NCBI RefSeq assembly: GCF_902167145.1
Contig: NC_050097.1
Coordinates: 233,015,034 to 233,079,033 of the forward strand
Direction: 5' to 3'
DNA length: 64,000 nt
Source: Zea mays
Lineage: Eukaryota > Streptophyta > Magnoliopsida > Poales > Poaceae
Position 1 is the first letter of the stretch; the number at the start of each line of letters is the position of its first letter. The notes below the pieces were generated by a model. That model did no database searches. It saw only the letters and a program-made list of their open reading frames with translations, and was not told the origin of the DNA. Shown here in pieces: positions 44,250-56,056 of the stretch. Position numbers and translations under genes: made by a program.

Positions 44250-47076
44250 TGTAACATCCCAATTTTCAACCCGAGGTTTGGAACCCTAATCCAACCCCTT
44301 TTTTTCTTTTTATCTATCCCTAATCTCCCTAGGTCTTCTCATCATATGCATACACTTTGTTTGATTAGAAGCACCTCACTTAGATTTTATTTTTTTAGCA
44401 CCTAAGATTATCTAGTTAATTAATTGTTCAAAAGAAAAGGGTATAAAAATAGGAATTGGAAAATAAAAAAGAAAAGGAGAAACCTTTCTCTCCCCCTGGC
44501 TGGGCCGATTCCAGCCCACGCTCGCGGCCGCCCCCCCCCTTCGCGCTTGCGACCTCCCCCCCCCTCGGCCCACCTCCGGCCCACTCCGCGCTCGCGCCCG
44601 CGCACCTCTGACACGCCATCCCCACTCGTCAGTCGCCTCCCCCTCGCCCTCGCTCGCGACCGCTCCCGCTGACAGGCTGGCCCCGCCAGTCAGTCACCCC
44701 ATCCCCTCGCCGCGTACGGCTTTGCCACGGTCACCTCCGACCACCGTCCTCTCCCTCGCCCCATCCCCTCGCCGCACTGGGAAGTTTGGCACCGCCTCGT
44801 CCTCGCCGCTGTGGCCGCGTCCTTGCACGGCACCGCCCCGCCGTGCGATCTCGTCGCCGCTGCTGTGCGGCATTAACTCCGGCGCTGTGCGACCTCACCG
44901 GCGTCCGCCTAGCTCCGCCGCTCCCCTCCCCTCGGGCGCCTATAAAAGGGTCGCCTCGAGCACCTCTTTGCCTCGCACCGGCCTCAGCCACCCATCTCCC
45001 CTTCGCCCAAGCTCAATCGCGCTAGCGCCGCCGTCTTCCTCCACTCCGGTAAGCCCTCCCCCTCTCTTCCCTCCCCCTCTAGTTGTTCAGCGAGCAATTA
45101 GCAAGGCTCATCAGTTTCGCCACACTGCCGCGAGCATGGAACACCACTCCCCTGCCCCCGATCCCCGCACGAACCTCACCGGCGACGACTCCCGCCGTGG
45201 AGCTCCGCCACCTCCCCGCGGTCAGCCCCCTCCCAGCCTCCTCTGGCCAAATTGGGCCCACCCCTAAGCTCGCCAGCCCCTCCTCATGCTAGGGCGCCCG
45301 CCTGACGCCCAAGAACCTGGTCGCCGGTGGCGAACCACCGTCGAGCCCACCAACGGCCAGGTTTCTCCCCGCGGACGGCCGGTTCGCCCCGCCCCGTCAG
45401 CAGTTGGCGCCGTCTCCCCCCCTCTCGCTCTCCCTGACGCATGGGCCCTGTGGAAACCGCGTCATCCCTCGCGCGCCCGCGCCGTCTTCCGCCGTGGGCT
45501 GTAGCTAGGCCGGCGCGCTCGCGCCCGCGCGCGCCCCTGCGCCCGGCTGGGCCAGATTTCGCCCCCCAGCCCACCAGAGCCTAAAACCTTTTTCTTTTTC
45601 TTTTTAGCCTTTTTCTCCTTTAGTTATTTATATCTCAATATTTTATGCACCAAAAATTATCAAAACACTTTCTAAAGTTACATGAAATGATAATATTAGA
45701 AATTGACACACTCCACTTAGTAAACCACTATTGATGTATTGTTTATTGCCTGTTTTACTAGAAGAAGCGGGGACCGTCGATCCGGAACCCGTAGCCCCGG
45801 AAGAAGGGCCGGAGCCCGATCTCCCGGAGGTAGATCTTTTGTGCCAGGAAAGCTTCGACGAAGGCAAGTCCATCCTTCCATTGATGCATAAATTACCTAT
45901 TCTTTCTACCACTACCTAGGCCGGGATTACAGGATGGAATATTTGCATTGTGAGTAGAGAGATAGCCTGCATTAACATATATCTTTTGGATACAAAATGT
46001 GGGATGGGAGAAAGGGCAGTGTGTTTCTTCAAACGAGGTTTTTAAAAAAGGAATGTGCGATGAAGGGTATTCACCCTCATCACCTTGTGAGTGGGATGAT
46101 CAAGGACTCCCTGTTCTAGGGGAGGGCCTAAGGTGTTGGCTCAGCTGGTTTAGGCGTGAGCAGAAGGATTGTCCCCTCATATAAGGATCGGTTTGTCATC
46201 CTTCACTACCTGTACTCATGATAAGTACAACCACTCGAGACTGTGTGGGCAGTCACTCAATCTGAACTCGTACGGTCCAACCCCAGGGTTATGAAGGCTG
46301 GGGAGCACCGGGAGGATAAGGAGGGGGAATGTTTTGTCCGGTTTGGACATGGCGGTGGCCTGACTCCTTCCGATATAACCGTTAAGGTTAGGACGTGCGA
46401 GGAAAGAAAGAGATTCGGCATTCAGGTCTCATGACGGTGAGATCGCAGAAACCGGACTAGTGGGTAAAGTGTACCCCTCTGCGCAGAGTTGAAACCTATT
46501 CGAATAGTCCGTGTCCACTGGTATGGACGAGTCTGGTGTTGTATGACAATTAGTGTTTTACAACCTCCGTGAACAGGGAAATGTGTGTGTAAGTGCGTAT
46601 TGAAAAAGAAAACAAGGCCACGGGAGCGGGAAGCTCAGTGGTGGTTGAGTTTTGTGTTATTTTATTTCCTTGGGAAAAAACCTACATAAACTGCCTTTCT
46701 CTGAGAAAAAGAAGAGTGACTTCAACTCCACCATATAAAGCATGTATGATATAGATCTCTTTCTCTTTACGGGAGCGGGATGGGCTTGCGGAATACCTAG
46801 TGTATTCACCTAGATTTATTTATGTTTTTCAGCAGCCGAAGACTTCTTTTCTGCTATGCTTGATTGAGAGGGCTGTGTCTGCACCCAGTTCTGCCTGTGG
46901 ATTGGGCTAGTGTACCTTCTACTGCGCTTTGTTTTCTGGCTCTCTCGAGCTTGTACCCCGGTATTGTAATAACCTTTATTTAAACTCTGTACTATTTGAA
47001 GTAAGGAATGTGGTTACTAGCCTCCTAGGACTAGTAATTGTATCACATTTGAGTCCCAAAGGATCAGGACGCTTCA
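44250..47076 (+). repeat. 5' LTR of the Gypsy element (2827 bp)
   Basis: It starts TGTAACATCCCAATTTTC and ends GATCAGGACGCTTCA. A TATAAAAGGG box lies at 44941 inside a very GC-rich promoter-like stretch. About 100 bases later there is a donor-like CCG|GTAAGC (45049). An acceptor-like TTTTACTAG (45761) and a GC-type donor AAG|GCAAGT (45863/45864) bound a 102-bp acidic-coding block. Near 46480 the text GTACCCCTCTGCGCAGAG is typical of maize chromovirus LTRs. Confidence 0.92.
45731..45919 (+). other. short acidic open frame within the Gypsy 5' LTR
   Basis: 62 codons including VDPEPVAPEEGPEPDLPEVD, identical to the frame in the other LTR (62951-63139). Its central part coincides with the exon-like block 45762-45863. 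Identity between the two copies is expected from LTR duplication and does not by itself prove coding. Confidence 0.35.
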
Positions 47077-47078
47077 GG

Positions 47079-47090
47079 TGGTATCAGAGC
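47079..47090 (+). promoter_or_regulatory. primer binding site of the Gypsy element
   Basis: TGGTATCAGAGC lies two bases after the 5' LTR and is a perfect match to the initiator Met tRNA 3' end. Confidence 0.9.
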
Positions 47091-47211
47091 CATAGGACTG
47101 GCCGTAGGTCGCAGCCCTGACCTTAAAAGTTGCCTTAAAAGAAAATACCTCTTACCCCAAGAAAAACCTTATCTCCTTTCCCCGATATTAACAGACCCTT
47201 CTTTTCCTATT

Positions 47212-48400
47212 TGAAAGGGAAATGTGCCCTTGGGCCATTTCTAAGTATTTTGGTGATTGAGTGCCAACACAAGTGCTTAAATGTGAATCTATACCCATGG
47301 ATGGACAGAGTGCAAATCAAGAGTAAAGGTATGTTTCTAAGCCTTAGTACATTGTTTTGAAGACTAATGTATTGTGTCTAAGTGCTTGAAACAGGAGAAA
47401 TCGAGTCAGAGAAAAGTTGGCTGTGTACAGCCAAAAGGCTGTTCGGTCTGGAGCACCGGACAGTGTCCGGTGCGCCAGACTGACTCGGGCGAACTGGCCG
47501 CTCTCGGGAATTTACCGGCGACGTACGGCTATAATTCACCGGACTGTCCGGTGAGCCAACGGTCGGCTGGGCCAACGGTCGGCCACGCGATCTGCGCGGG
47601 ACACGTGGCCGAGCCAACGGCTAGAAGGGGGCACCGGACTGTCCGGTGTGCACCGGACATGTCCGGTGCGCCAACGGCTCTCTGGCGGCCAACGGTCGGC
47701 TGCGCCGTTTAAGGAAAGAAATCGGGCACCGGACTGTCCGGTGCACCAGTCGACAGAAGGCAAGATCAGCCTTCCAGATTTGCTCTCAACGACTCCTAGC
47801 TGCCTTGGGGCTATAAAAGGGACCCCTAGGCGCATGGAGGAGTACACCAAGCAACCTTAGAGCATTCTTGATCATCCACACTTAGTCTTTGCGCATTCGT
47901 GTGTCATTCTCAGTGATTCGAGCTTCGTTCTAGTGAGAACTTTGAGATAGTCTTTTGAGCTTGATTCTTGGCCGTGTGTGTGTGCGCATTTTGATGTGGA
48001 TTTGTGTGTGTTGCTTCCCTCCCTTACTCCGTGCTTATTTGTGAACTTTAAGTGTAAGGGCGAGAGACTCCAATTTGTGGAGATTCCTCGCAAGTGGGAT
48101 AAAGATAAGCAAAGCAAAACATCGTGGTATTCAAGTGGGTCTTTGGACCGCTTGAGAGGGGTTGATTGCAACCCTCGTCCGTTGGGACGCCACAACGTGG
48201 AGTAGGCAAGCGTTGGTCTTGGCCGAACCACGGGATAAACCACTGTGTCATCTCTGTGTTTGATCTCTTGTGGTATCGTGTTTTGTTGAGACTCCTCTCT
48301 AGCCACTTGGCGATTATTGTGCTAACACTTAACAAGTTTCTGTGGCTATAAGTTTAAGTTTTACAGGATCACCTATTCACCCCCCCTCTAGGTGCTCTCA
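47212..48400 (+). repeat. 5' LTR of the young Copia
   Basis: TG..CA ends; TATAAAAGGG box at 47812. Five CACCGG..CCGGTG palindromes (about 47454, 47538, 47632, 47650, 47727). Confidence 0.95.
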
Positions 48401-48402
48401 AT

Positions 48403-48414
48403 TGGTATCAGAGC
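48403..48414 (+). promoter_or_regulatory. primer binding site of the young Copia
   Basis: TGGTATCAGAGC lies two bases after the LTR, a perfect initiator Met tRNA match. Confidence 0.92.
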
Positions 48415-48450
48415 CGCTCTCTTCAAGAAAGGGACTAACCGCCCGAAGAG

Positions 48451-50837
48451 ATGGATCCTAAGGGCAAGGGGATGGTGATCAACGACAAGGAGAAGGAGAC
48501 CTTCGTCAACGAGCCCAATGATGACAAGCCCACCGACTCAGGCTCGGGCCACAAAAGAAAAGACGGGAGGAAGAAGAAGACAAGGCGCATCAAGGAATTG
48601 TCTACTACGACAGCGACGAATCTTCCTCCTCCCAAAAGGACGACGACCACCACGATAGACGAAAGACGGTTAACTCAAACTTTTCTTTCGATTATTTGCG
48701 CATCCCGCATAGTTCAAATGCTCAATTGCTCCCCATTCCACTTGGCAAGCCCCCTCACTTTGATGGAGAGGACTACGGATTTTGGAGCCACAAAATGCGT
48801 ACTCACCTGTTTTCTCTCCATCCAAGCATTTGGGAGATTGTGGAAAGTGGAATGAAATTTGATAGCTCGGATAGCCCTGTGTTTATCAATGAACAGATCC
48901 ATAAAAATGCACAAGCTACTACTGTGTTGCTAGCCTCTTTGTGCAGGGATGAGTATCACAAGGTGAGCGGCTTGGACAATGCCAAGCAGATCTGGGACAC
49001 CCTCAAGATCTCTCATGAGGGAAACGATGTCACCTTGCTCGCCAAAATGGAGTTGGTGGAAGGCGAGCTTGGACGGTTCGCGATGATAAGGGGCGAGGAG
49101 CCGACACAAACATACAACCGGCTCAAGACCCTTATCAACAAAATAAGGAGCTACGGGAGCACGCGATGGACGGACCACGACGTCGTCCGCCTAATGCTAA
49201 GGTCATTTACCGTTCTTGATCCTCATTTGGTGAACAATATTCGTGAAAATCCCAGGTACACCAAGATGTCGCCCGAAGAAGTTCTTGGGAAATTCGTTAG
49301 CGGGCGAATGATGATCAAGGAGGCGAGGTACGTGGACGACGCCTTGAATGGTCCGATCAACGAGCCACAATCCCTTGCTCTCAAGGCAACACGAAGCAAG
49401 GAGGCGCTACCTAGCAAGGTGGCACAGATTGAGGCGGCCGGACTTAATGATGAAGAGATGGCTCTCATCATCAAAAGATTCAAGACGGTGCTTAAAGGTC
49501 GCAAGGGACAGCCAAGCAAGACCAAAGCCAAGGGGAAGCGCTCATGCTTCAAATGCGGTAAGCTTGGTCATTTTATTGCTAACTGTCCCGACAATGATAG
49601 TGATCAGGATCAAGGGAACAAGAGGGAGAGAAAGAAGAACTATAAGAAGGCAAAGGGCGAGGCTCATCTTGGCAAGGAGTGGGATTCGGACTGCTCCTCG
49701 TCCGACTCCGACAATGAGGGACTCGCCGCCACTGCCTTCAACAAGTCATCCCTCTTCCCCAACGAGCGTCACACTTGCCTCATGGCAGGGGAGAAGAAAG
49801 TAAGCACTCCTAATACTAGTACTTATGCTTCTTCAAGTGAGGATGAGTCTAGTGATGATGATGAGATAGATTACTCATGCTTATTCAAGGGATTAGATAG
49901 AACTAAGGTAGACAAAATTAATGAATTGATTGATGCCTTGAATGATAGGAATATACTGTTAGAAAAGCAAGAGGATTTGTTGTATGAAGAACATGATAAA
50001 TTTGTAGAAGCTCAGAAATCTCTTGCTCTAGAAATTAAGAGGAATGAAATGCTCTCTAGTGAATTATCTTCTTGTCATGAAACTATTGCTAAGTTAAAAA
50101 GTTTTAATGATGATTTAAATGCTAAACTAGAAGTAGCTAGTAAATCTAATTCATGTGTAGAAATTGTTGAAACTTGTAATAGGTGTAAAGATTTTGACAT
50201 TGATGCTTGTAGTAATCATTTAGTTTCAATTTCTAAATTAAATGAGGAATTAGCTAGTCTTAATGCCCAACTTAAGACTAGCAAGAATGAATTTGACAAG
50301 CTAAAATTTGCAAGGGATGCCTACACGATTGGTAGACACCCCTCAATTAAGGATGGACTTGGCTACAAGAGGGAAGCCAAGAACTTGACAAGCCATAAGG
50401 CTCCCATCTCCGCCAAGGAGAAAGGAAAGGCCCCTATGGCTAGTAGTGTGCAAAAGAACCATGCTTTTATGTACCATGATAGGAGACAATCTAGAAATGC
50501 TTATAGGAGTTGTAATGCATATAATGCCTTTGATTCTCATGCCATGTTTGCTTCTAGTTCTTCTAATGTGCATGATAGAATTGTTGGTAGGAGAAATGCT
50601 GTTCATAATTTGCCTAGGAGAAATGTTGTTAATGTTCCTAGAAAAGTAAATGAACCTTCTACAATATATCATGCTTTAAATGCTTCTTTTGCTATTTGTA
50701 GAAAGGATAGGAAGATAGTTGCTAGAAAATTAGGGGCAAGATGCAAGGGAGACAAAACTTGCATTTGGGTCCCTAAGGATATTTGTGCTAACCTTGCAGG
50801 ACCCAACATGAGTTGGGTACCTAAGACCCAAGCCTAA
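48451..50837 (+). pseudogene. gag of the young Copia, one early frameshift
   Basis: The ATG at 48451 gives MDPKGKGMVINDKEKET and a charged tract. Near 48590-48605, where relatives read RRIKKIVYYDSDES, the frame shifts. The remaining frame then runs without a stop to 50837 and encodes LGKPPHFDGEDYGFWSHKM, SLHPSIWEIVESGMKF, NEQIHKNAQATTVLLASL and the zinc knuckle CFKCGKLGHFIANC (about 49545-49590). An acidic linker and coiled-coil-like helices follow, ending in WVPKTQA. The single shift is the only obvious lesion; a sequencing error cannot be excluded. Confidence 0.88.
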
Positions 50838-50838
50838 A

Positions 50839-53800
50839 TTTGCCTTGCAGGTTTATGCATCCGGGGGTTCAAGCTGGATTATTGACAGCGGATGCACAAA
50901 CCATATGACGGGGGAGAAGAAGATGTTCACCTCCTACGTCAAAAACAAAGATTCCCAAGATTCAATAATATTCGGTGACGGGAATCAAGGCAAGGTAAAA
51001 GGGTTACGTAAAATTGCAATCTCAAATGAGCACTCTATCTCTAATGTGTTTTTAGTAGAGTCTCTTGGATATAATTTGCTATCTGTTAGTCAATTATGCA
51101 ATATGGGATATAACTGTTTGTTTACAAATGTAGATGTGTCTGTCTTTAGAAGATGTGATGGTTCACTAGCTTTTAAGGGTGTACTAGACGGCAAGCTTTA
51201 CCTAGTTGATTTTGCAAAAGAAGAGGCTGGTCTAGATGCATGCTTAATGGCTAAGACTTGCATGGGCTGGCTGTGGCATCGCCGCTTAGCACATGTGGGG
51301 ATGAAGAACCTCCACAAGCTTTTAAAGGGAGAACATGTGATAGGTTTAACCAATGTTCATTTCGAAAAAGATAGACCTTGTGCAGCTTGTCAAGCAGGGA
51401 AACAAGTGGGAGGCTCTCATCACACCAAAAATGTGATGACAACATCAAGACCCCTGGAGCTGCTACATATGGACCTCTTCGGACCCGTCGCCTATCTGAG
51501 CATAGGAGGAAGTAAGTATGGTCTAGTTATTGTTGATGACTTTTTCCGCTTCACTTGGGTGTTCTTTTTGCAGGATAAGTCTGAAACCCAAGGGACCCTC
51601 AAGCGCTTCCTAAGGAGAGCTCAAAATGAGTTTGAGCTCAAGGTGAAGAAGATAAGGAGCGACAACGGGTCCGAATTCAAGAACCTTCAAGTGGAAGAGT
51701 TCCTTGAGGAGGAGGGGATCAAGCACGAGTTCTCCGCTCCCTACACACCTCAGCAAAATGGTGTGGTAGAGAGGAAGAACAGGACGCTCATAGATATGGC
51801 GAGAACTATGCTTGGAGAATTCAAGACCCCCGAGTGCTTTTGGTCGGAAGCCGTGAACACGGCTTGCCACACCATCAACAGGGTCTACCTTCACCGCCTC
51901 CTCAAGAAGACGTCGTATGAGCTTCTAACCGGTAACAAACCCAATGTATCGTACTTTCGTGTATTTGGGAGTAAAAGCTACATTCTAGTGAAGAAAGGTA
52001 GGAATTCCAAATTTGCTCCCAAAGCTGTAGAAGGGTTTTTGTTAGGTTATGACTCAAATACAAAGGCGTATAGAGTCTTCAACAAATCATCGGGTTTGGT
52101 TGAAGTCTCTAGCGACGTTGTATTTGATGAGACTAATGGCTCTCCAAGAGAGCAAGTTGTTGATCTTGATGATGTAGATGAAGAAGACGTTCCAACGGCC
52201 GCTATGCGCACCATGGCGATTGGTAATGTGCGACCACAGGAACAACTGGAGCAAGATCAACCTTCTTCCTCAACAATGGCGCATCCCCCAACTCAAAACG
52301 ATGAACAGGTTCATCAAGAGGAGTGTGATCAAGGGGGAGCACAAGATGATCATATGATGGAGGAAGAAGCACAACCGACACCTCCAACCCAAGTTCGAGC
52401 GATGATTCAAAGGGATCATCCCGTCGACCAAATTCTGGGTGATATTAGCAAGGGAGTAACTACTCGATCTCGATTAGTTAATTTTTGTGAGCACTACTCT
52501 TTTGTCTCTTCTATTGAGCCTTTCAGGGTAGAAGAGGCCTTGCTAGATCCGGACTGGGTGTTGGCCATGCAGGAGGAGCTCAACAACTTCAAAAGGAATG
52601 AAGTTTGGTCACTGGTGCCTCGTCTTAAGCAAAATGTTGTGGGAACCAAGTGGGTGTTTCGCAACAAACAAGACGAGCACGGAGTGGTGACGAGGAACAA
52701 GGCTCGACTTGTGGCAAAAGGTTATGCCCAAGTCGCAGGTTTGGACTTTGAGGAGACTTTTGCTCCTGTGGCTAGGCTAGAGTCCATTCGTATCTTGCTA
52801 GCATATGCCGCTCACCATTCTTTCAGGTTGTATCAAATGGATGTGAAGAGCGCTTTCCTCAATGGGCCGATCAAGGAGGAGGTGTACGTGGAGCAACCCC
52901 CTGGCTTCGAGGATGAACGGTACCCCGACCACGTGTGTAAGCTCTCTAAGGCGCTCTATGGACTTAAGCAAGCCCCAAGAGCATGGTATGAATGCCTTAG
53001 AGACTTTTTAATTGCTAATGCTTTCAAGGTTGGGAAAGCCGATCCAACTCTTTTCACTAATACTTGCGATGGTGATCTTTTTGTGTGCCAAATTTATGTC
53101 GATGACATAATATTTGGTTCTACTAATCAAAAGTCTTGTGAAGAGTTTAGCAGGGTAATGACGCAGAAATTTGAGATGTCAATGATGGGCGAGTTGAACT
53201 ACTTCCTTGGGTTCCAAGTGAAGCAACTCAAAGACGGCACCTTCATCTCCCAAACGAAGTACACGCAAGAATTGCTAAAGCGGTTTGGGATGAAGGACGC
53301 CAAGCCCGCAAAGACTTCGATGGGAACCGACGGACACACCGACCTCAACAAAGGAGGTAAGTCCGTTGATCAAAAAGCATACCGGTCAATGATAGGGTCT
53401 TTACTTTATTTATGTGCTAGTAGACCGGATATTATGCTTAGCGTATGCATGTGTGCTAGATTTCAATCTGATCCTAAGGAGTGTCACTTAGTGGCGGTGA
53501 AGCGAATTCTTAGATATTTGGTTGCTACGCCTTGCTTCGGGCTCTGGTATCCAAAGGGGTCTATCTTTGACTTGGTTGGATACTCAGATTCCGACTATGC
53601 TGGATGTAAGGTCGATAGGAAGAGTACATCAGGGACGTGCCAATTCTTAGGAAGGTCCCTGGTGTCGTGGAACTCTAAGAAACAAACCTCTGTTGCCCTA
53701 TCCACCGCTGAGGCCGAGTATGTTGCCGCAGGGCAGTGTTGCGCGCAACTACTTTGGATGAGGCAAACCCTTCGGGACTTTGGCTACAATCTGAGCAAAG

Positions 53801-54048
53801 TCCCACTCCTATGTGACAATGAGAGTGCTATCCGCATGGCGGAAAATCCTGTTGAACACAGCCGCACAAAGCACATTGACATCCGGCATCACTTTTTGAG
53901 AGACCACCAGCAAAAGGGAGATATCGAAGTGTTTCATGTTAACACCGAGAACCAGCTAGCCGATATCTTTACCAAGCCTCTAGATGAGAAGACCTTTTGC
54001 AGGCTGCGTAGTGAGCTAAATGTCTTAGATTCGCGGAACTTGGATTGA
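50839..54048 (+). CDS. pol polyprotein of the young Copia (PR-IN-RT-RNaseH), intact
   Basis: The frame is open for 1067 codons from about 50845 and has no ATG at its start; it follows the gag TAA in a different frame. Domains in order: aspartic protease with DSGCTNHM (residues 14-21); GAG-preintegrase and integrase zinc region (HRRLAHVG at about 145, CAAC at about 180); integrase core with DLFGP (about 209), SDNGSEF (about 272) and [10 protein letters not shown] (about 305); reverse transcriptase with [25 protein letters not shown] and [11 protein letters not shown] (751-761); RNase H with [10 protein letters not shown] (about 913) and STAEAEY (about 955). It ends [10 protein letters not shown]. 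All catalytic residues I can check are present, so this copy could supply enzymes if transcribed. Confidence 0.93.
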   Translation, partial: FALQVYASGGSSWIIDSGCTNHMTGEKKMFTSYVKNKDSQDSIIFGDGNQGKVKGLRKIAISNEHSISNVFLVESLGYNLLSVSQLCNMGYNCLFTNVDVSVFRRCDGSLAFKGVLDGKLYLVDFAKEEAGLDACLMAKTCMGWLWHRRLAHVGMKNLHKLLKGEHVIGLTNVHFEKDRPCAACQAGKQVGGSHHTKNVMTTSRPLELLHMDLFGPVAYLSIGGSKYGLVIVDDFFRFTWVFFLQDKSETQGTLKRFLRRAQNEFELKVKKIRSDNGSEFKNLQVEEFLEEEGIKHEFSAPYTPQQNGVVERKNRTLIDMARTMLGEFKTPECFWSEAVNTACHTINRVYLHRLLKKTSYELLTGNKPNVSYFRVFGSKSYILVKKGRNSKFAPKAVEGFLLGYDSNTKAYRVFNKSSGLVEVSSDVVFDETNGSPREQVVDLDDVDEEDVPTAAMRTMAIGNVRPQEQLEQDQPSSSTMAHPPTQNDEQVHQEECDQGGAQDDHMMEEEAQPTPPTQVRAMIQRDHPVDQILGDISKGVTTRSRLVNFCEHYSFVSSIEPFRVEEALLDPDWVLAMQEELNNFKRNEVWSLVPRLKQNVVGTKWVFRNKQDEHGVVTRNKARLVAKGYAQVAGLDFEETFAPVARLESIRILLAYAAHHSFRLYQMDVKSAFLNGPIKEEVYVEQPPGFEDERYPDHVCKLSKALYGLKQAPRAWYECLRDFLIANAFKVGKADPTLFTNTCDGDLFVCQIYVDDIIFGSTNQKSCEEFSRVMTQKFEMSMMGELNYFLGFQVKQLKDGTFISQTKYTQELLKRFGMKDAKPAKTSMGTDGHTDLNKGGKSVDQKAYRSMIGSLLYLCASRPDIMLSVCMCARFQSDPKECHLVAVKRILRYLVATPCFGLWYPKGSIFDLVGYSDSDYAGCKVDRKSTSGTCQFLGRSLVSWNSKKQTSVALSTAEAEYVAAGQCCAQLLWMRQTLRDFGYNLSKVPLLCDNESAIRMAENPVEHSRTKHIDIRHHFLRDHQQKGDIEVFHVNTENQLADIFTKPLDEKTFCRLRSELNVLDSRNLD

Positions 54049-54820
54049 ATTGTAGCATACATGTATTTATGCTTTTGATCATGTTCCTTTTTGCATTTTG
54101 TTGCTTAGTATGGTGCTCAAGTTGTACAAACACTCCCTGGACCTCACAAGTCCGTTGCAAAGTGATGCACAGTTTTAGGGGGAGATGTGTTACAACTTGA
54201 CCCTTTGAGACTAACCATATGCTTGAGTCTGCTTGATTTAGTCTCGAAGGAGAATTAAAAGGTGGACTTGGACCATGCAAGACTTCCACTGCACTCCGAT
54301 AAAAAGAGTAACTTCTCCAAGTTCATCTTTTAACTCTTATTGCCTATTTGCTCTTAATTGAAGATTTTGGTGAGGCAATGGGGTTAAAGGGCCAAGATTG
54401 ATCCCGTTTTGGTGCTTGATGCCAAAGGGGGAGAAAATAAAGGCCAAAGCGATAAATGGATCAGCTACCACTTGAGAGATTTTGAAAATAGGAGAATAGA
54501 GTTTTTTGTCTTTTTTATTGTCTCTCTTGTCAAAAGTTGGCTTCTTGTGGGGAGAAATGTTGATTATGGGAAAAAGGGGGAGTTTTTGAAATCTTGAATC
54601 AAATACTCTTGGAATGACTCTCTTTATGCCTTAACATGTGTGTTTGACTTAGAGATAGAAATTTGAGGTTGGTTCGCAAAAACAAACTAAGTGGTGGCAA
54701 AGGATGATCCATATATGCCAAAATTGAATCAAAATAAATTTGAGTTTTATTTGAAGTGATATTGCACTTGTTCTAGTTGCTTTATGTTGTGTTGGCATAA
54801 ATCACCAAAAAGGGGGAGAT
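54049..54820 (+). other. 3' untranslated region of the young Copia with repeated polypurine runs
   Basis: Purine runs TTAGGGGGAGATG (about 54176), CCAAAGGGGGAGAAAA (about 54423), AAAAAGGGGGAGTT (about 54570) and AAAAAGGGGGAGAT (54807-54820) occur. The last one abuts the 3' LTR and is the polypurine tract. No env-like frame is present. Confidence 0.8.
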
Positions 54821-56047
54821 TGAAAGGGAAATGTGCCCTTGGGCCATTTCTAAGTATTTTGGTGATTGAGTGCCAACACAAGTGCTTAAATGTGAATCTA
54901 TACCCATGGATGGACAAAGTGCAAATCAAGAGTAAAGGTATGTTTCTAAGCCTTAGTACATTGTTTTGAAGACTAATGTATTGTGTCTAAGTGCTTGAAA
55001 CAGGAGAAATCGAGTCAGAGAAAAGTTGGCTGTGTACAGCCAAAAGGCTGTTCGGTCTGGAGCACCGGACAGTGTCCGGTGCGCCAGACTGACTCGGGCG
55101 AACTGGCCGCTCTTGGGAATTTACCGGCGACGTACGGCTATAATTCACCGGACTGTCCGGTGTGCACCGGACTGTCCGGTGAGCCAACGGTCGGCTGGGC
55201 CAACGGTCGGCCGCGCGATCTGCGCGGGACACGTGGCCGAGCCAACGGCTAGAAGGGGGCACCGGACTGTCCGGTGTGCACCGGACATGTCCGGTGCGCC
55301 AACGGCTCTCTGGCGGCCAACGGTCGGCTGCGCCGTTTAAGGAAAGAAATCGGGCACCGGACAGTGTCCGGTGTGCACCGGACTGTCCGGTGCACCAGTC
55401 GACAGAAGGCAAGATCAGCCTTCCAGATTTGCTCTCAACGGCTCCTAGCTGCCTTGGGGCTATAAAAGGGACCCCTAGGCGCATGGAGGAGTACACCAAG
55501 CAACCTTAGAGCATTCTTGATCATCCACACTTAGTCTTTGCGCATTCGTGTGTCATTCTCAGTGATTCGAGCTCTGTTCTAGTGAGAACTTTGAGATAGT
55601 CTTTTGAGCTCGATTCTTGGCCGTGTGTGTGCGCATTTTGCTGTGGATTTGTGTGTGTTGCTTCCCTCCCTTACTCCGTGCTTCTTTGTGAACTTTAAGT
55701 GTAAGGGCGAGAGACTCCAATTTGTGGAGATTCCTCGCAAGTGGGATAAAGATAAGCAAAGCAAAACATCGTGGTATTCAAGTGGGTCTTTGGACCGCTT
55801 GAGAGGGGTTGATTGCAACCCTCGTCCGTTGGTACGCCACAACGTGGAGTAGGCAAGCGTTGGTCTTGGCCGAACCACGGGATAAACCACTGTGTCATCT
55901 CTGTGTTTGATCTCTTGTGGTATCGTGTTTTGTTGAGACTCCTCTCTAGCCACTTGGCGATTATTGTGCTAACACTTAACAAGTTTCTGTGGCTATAAGT
56001 TTAAGTTTTACAGGATCACCTATTCACCCCCCCTCTAGGTGCTCTCA
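54821..56047 (+). repeat. 3' LTR of the young Copia
   Basis: TATAAAAGGG at 55461. Seven palindromes (about 55063, 55146, 55165, 55260, 55279, 55356, 55377), two more than in the 5' LTR. Confidence 0.95.
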
Positions 56048-56056
56048 CTATTCCAG

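Larger units (their letters stand above)
47212..56047 (+). mobile_element. Copia element (Opie/Ji-like), young and nearly complete
   Basis: LTRs 47212-48400 (1189 bp) and 54821-56047 (1227 bp) are flanked by the duplication CTATT (47207-47211, 56048-56052). The two LTRs differ by very few substitutions, the main difference being two extra palindromic units in the 3' LTR. Pol is intact; gag has one frameshift. It inserted into the leader of the Gypsy element, inside a pyrimidine tract just before the extra ORF. Confidence 0.96.

Noticed and set aside
44424..45574. Pro/Arg/Ser-rich frames in the GC-rich part of the Gypsy LTRs
   Set aside because: They are low-complexity frames in a noncoding, promoter-like LTR segment, seen on both strands and disrupted differently in the other LTR.
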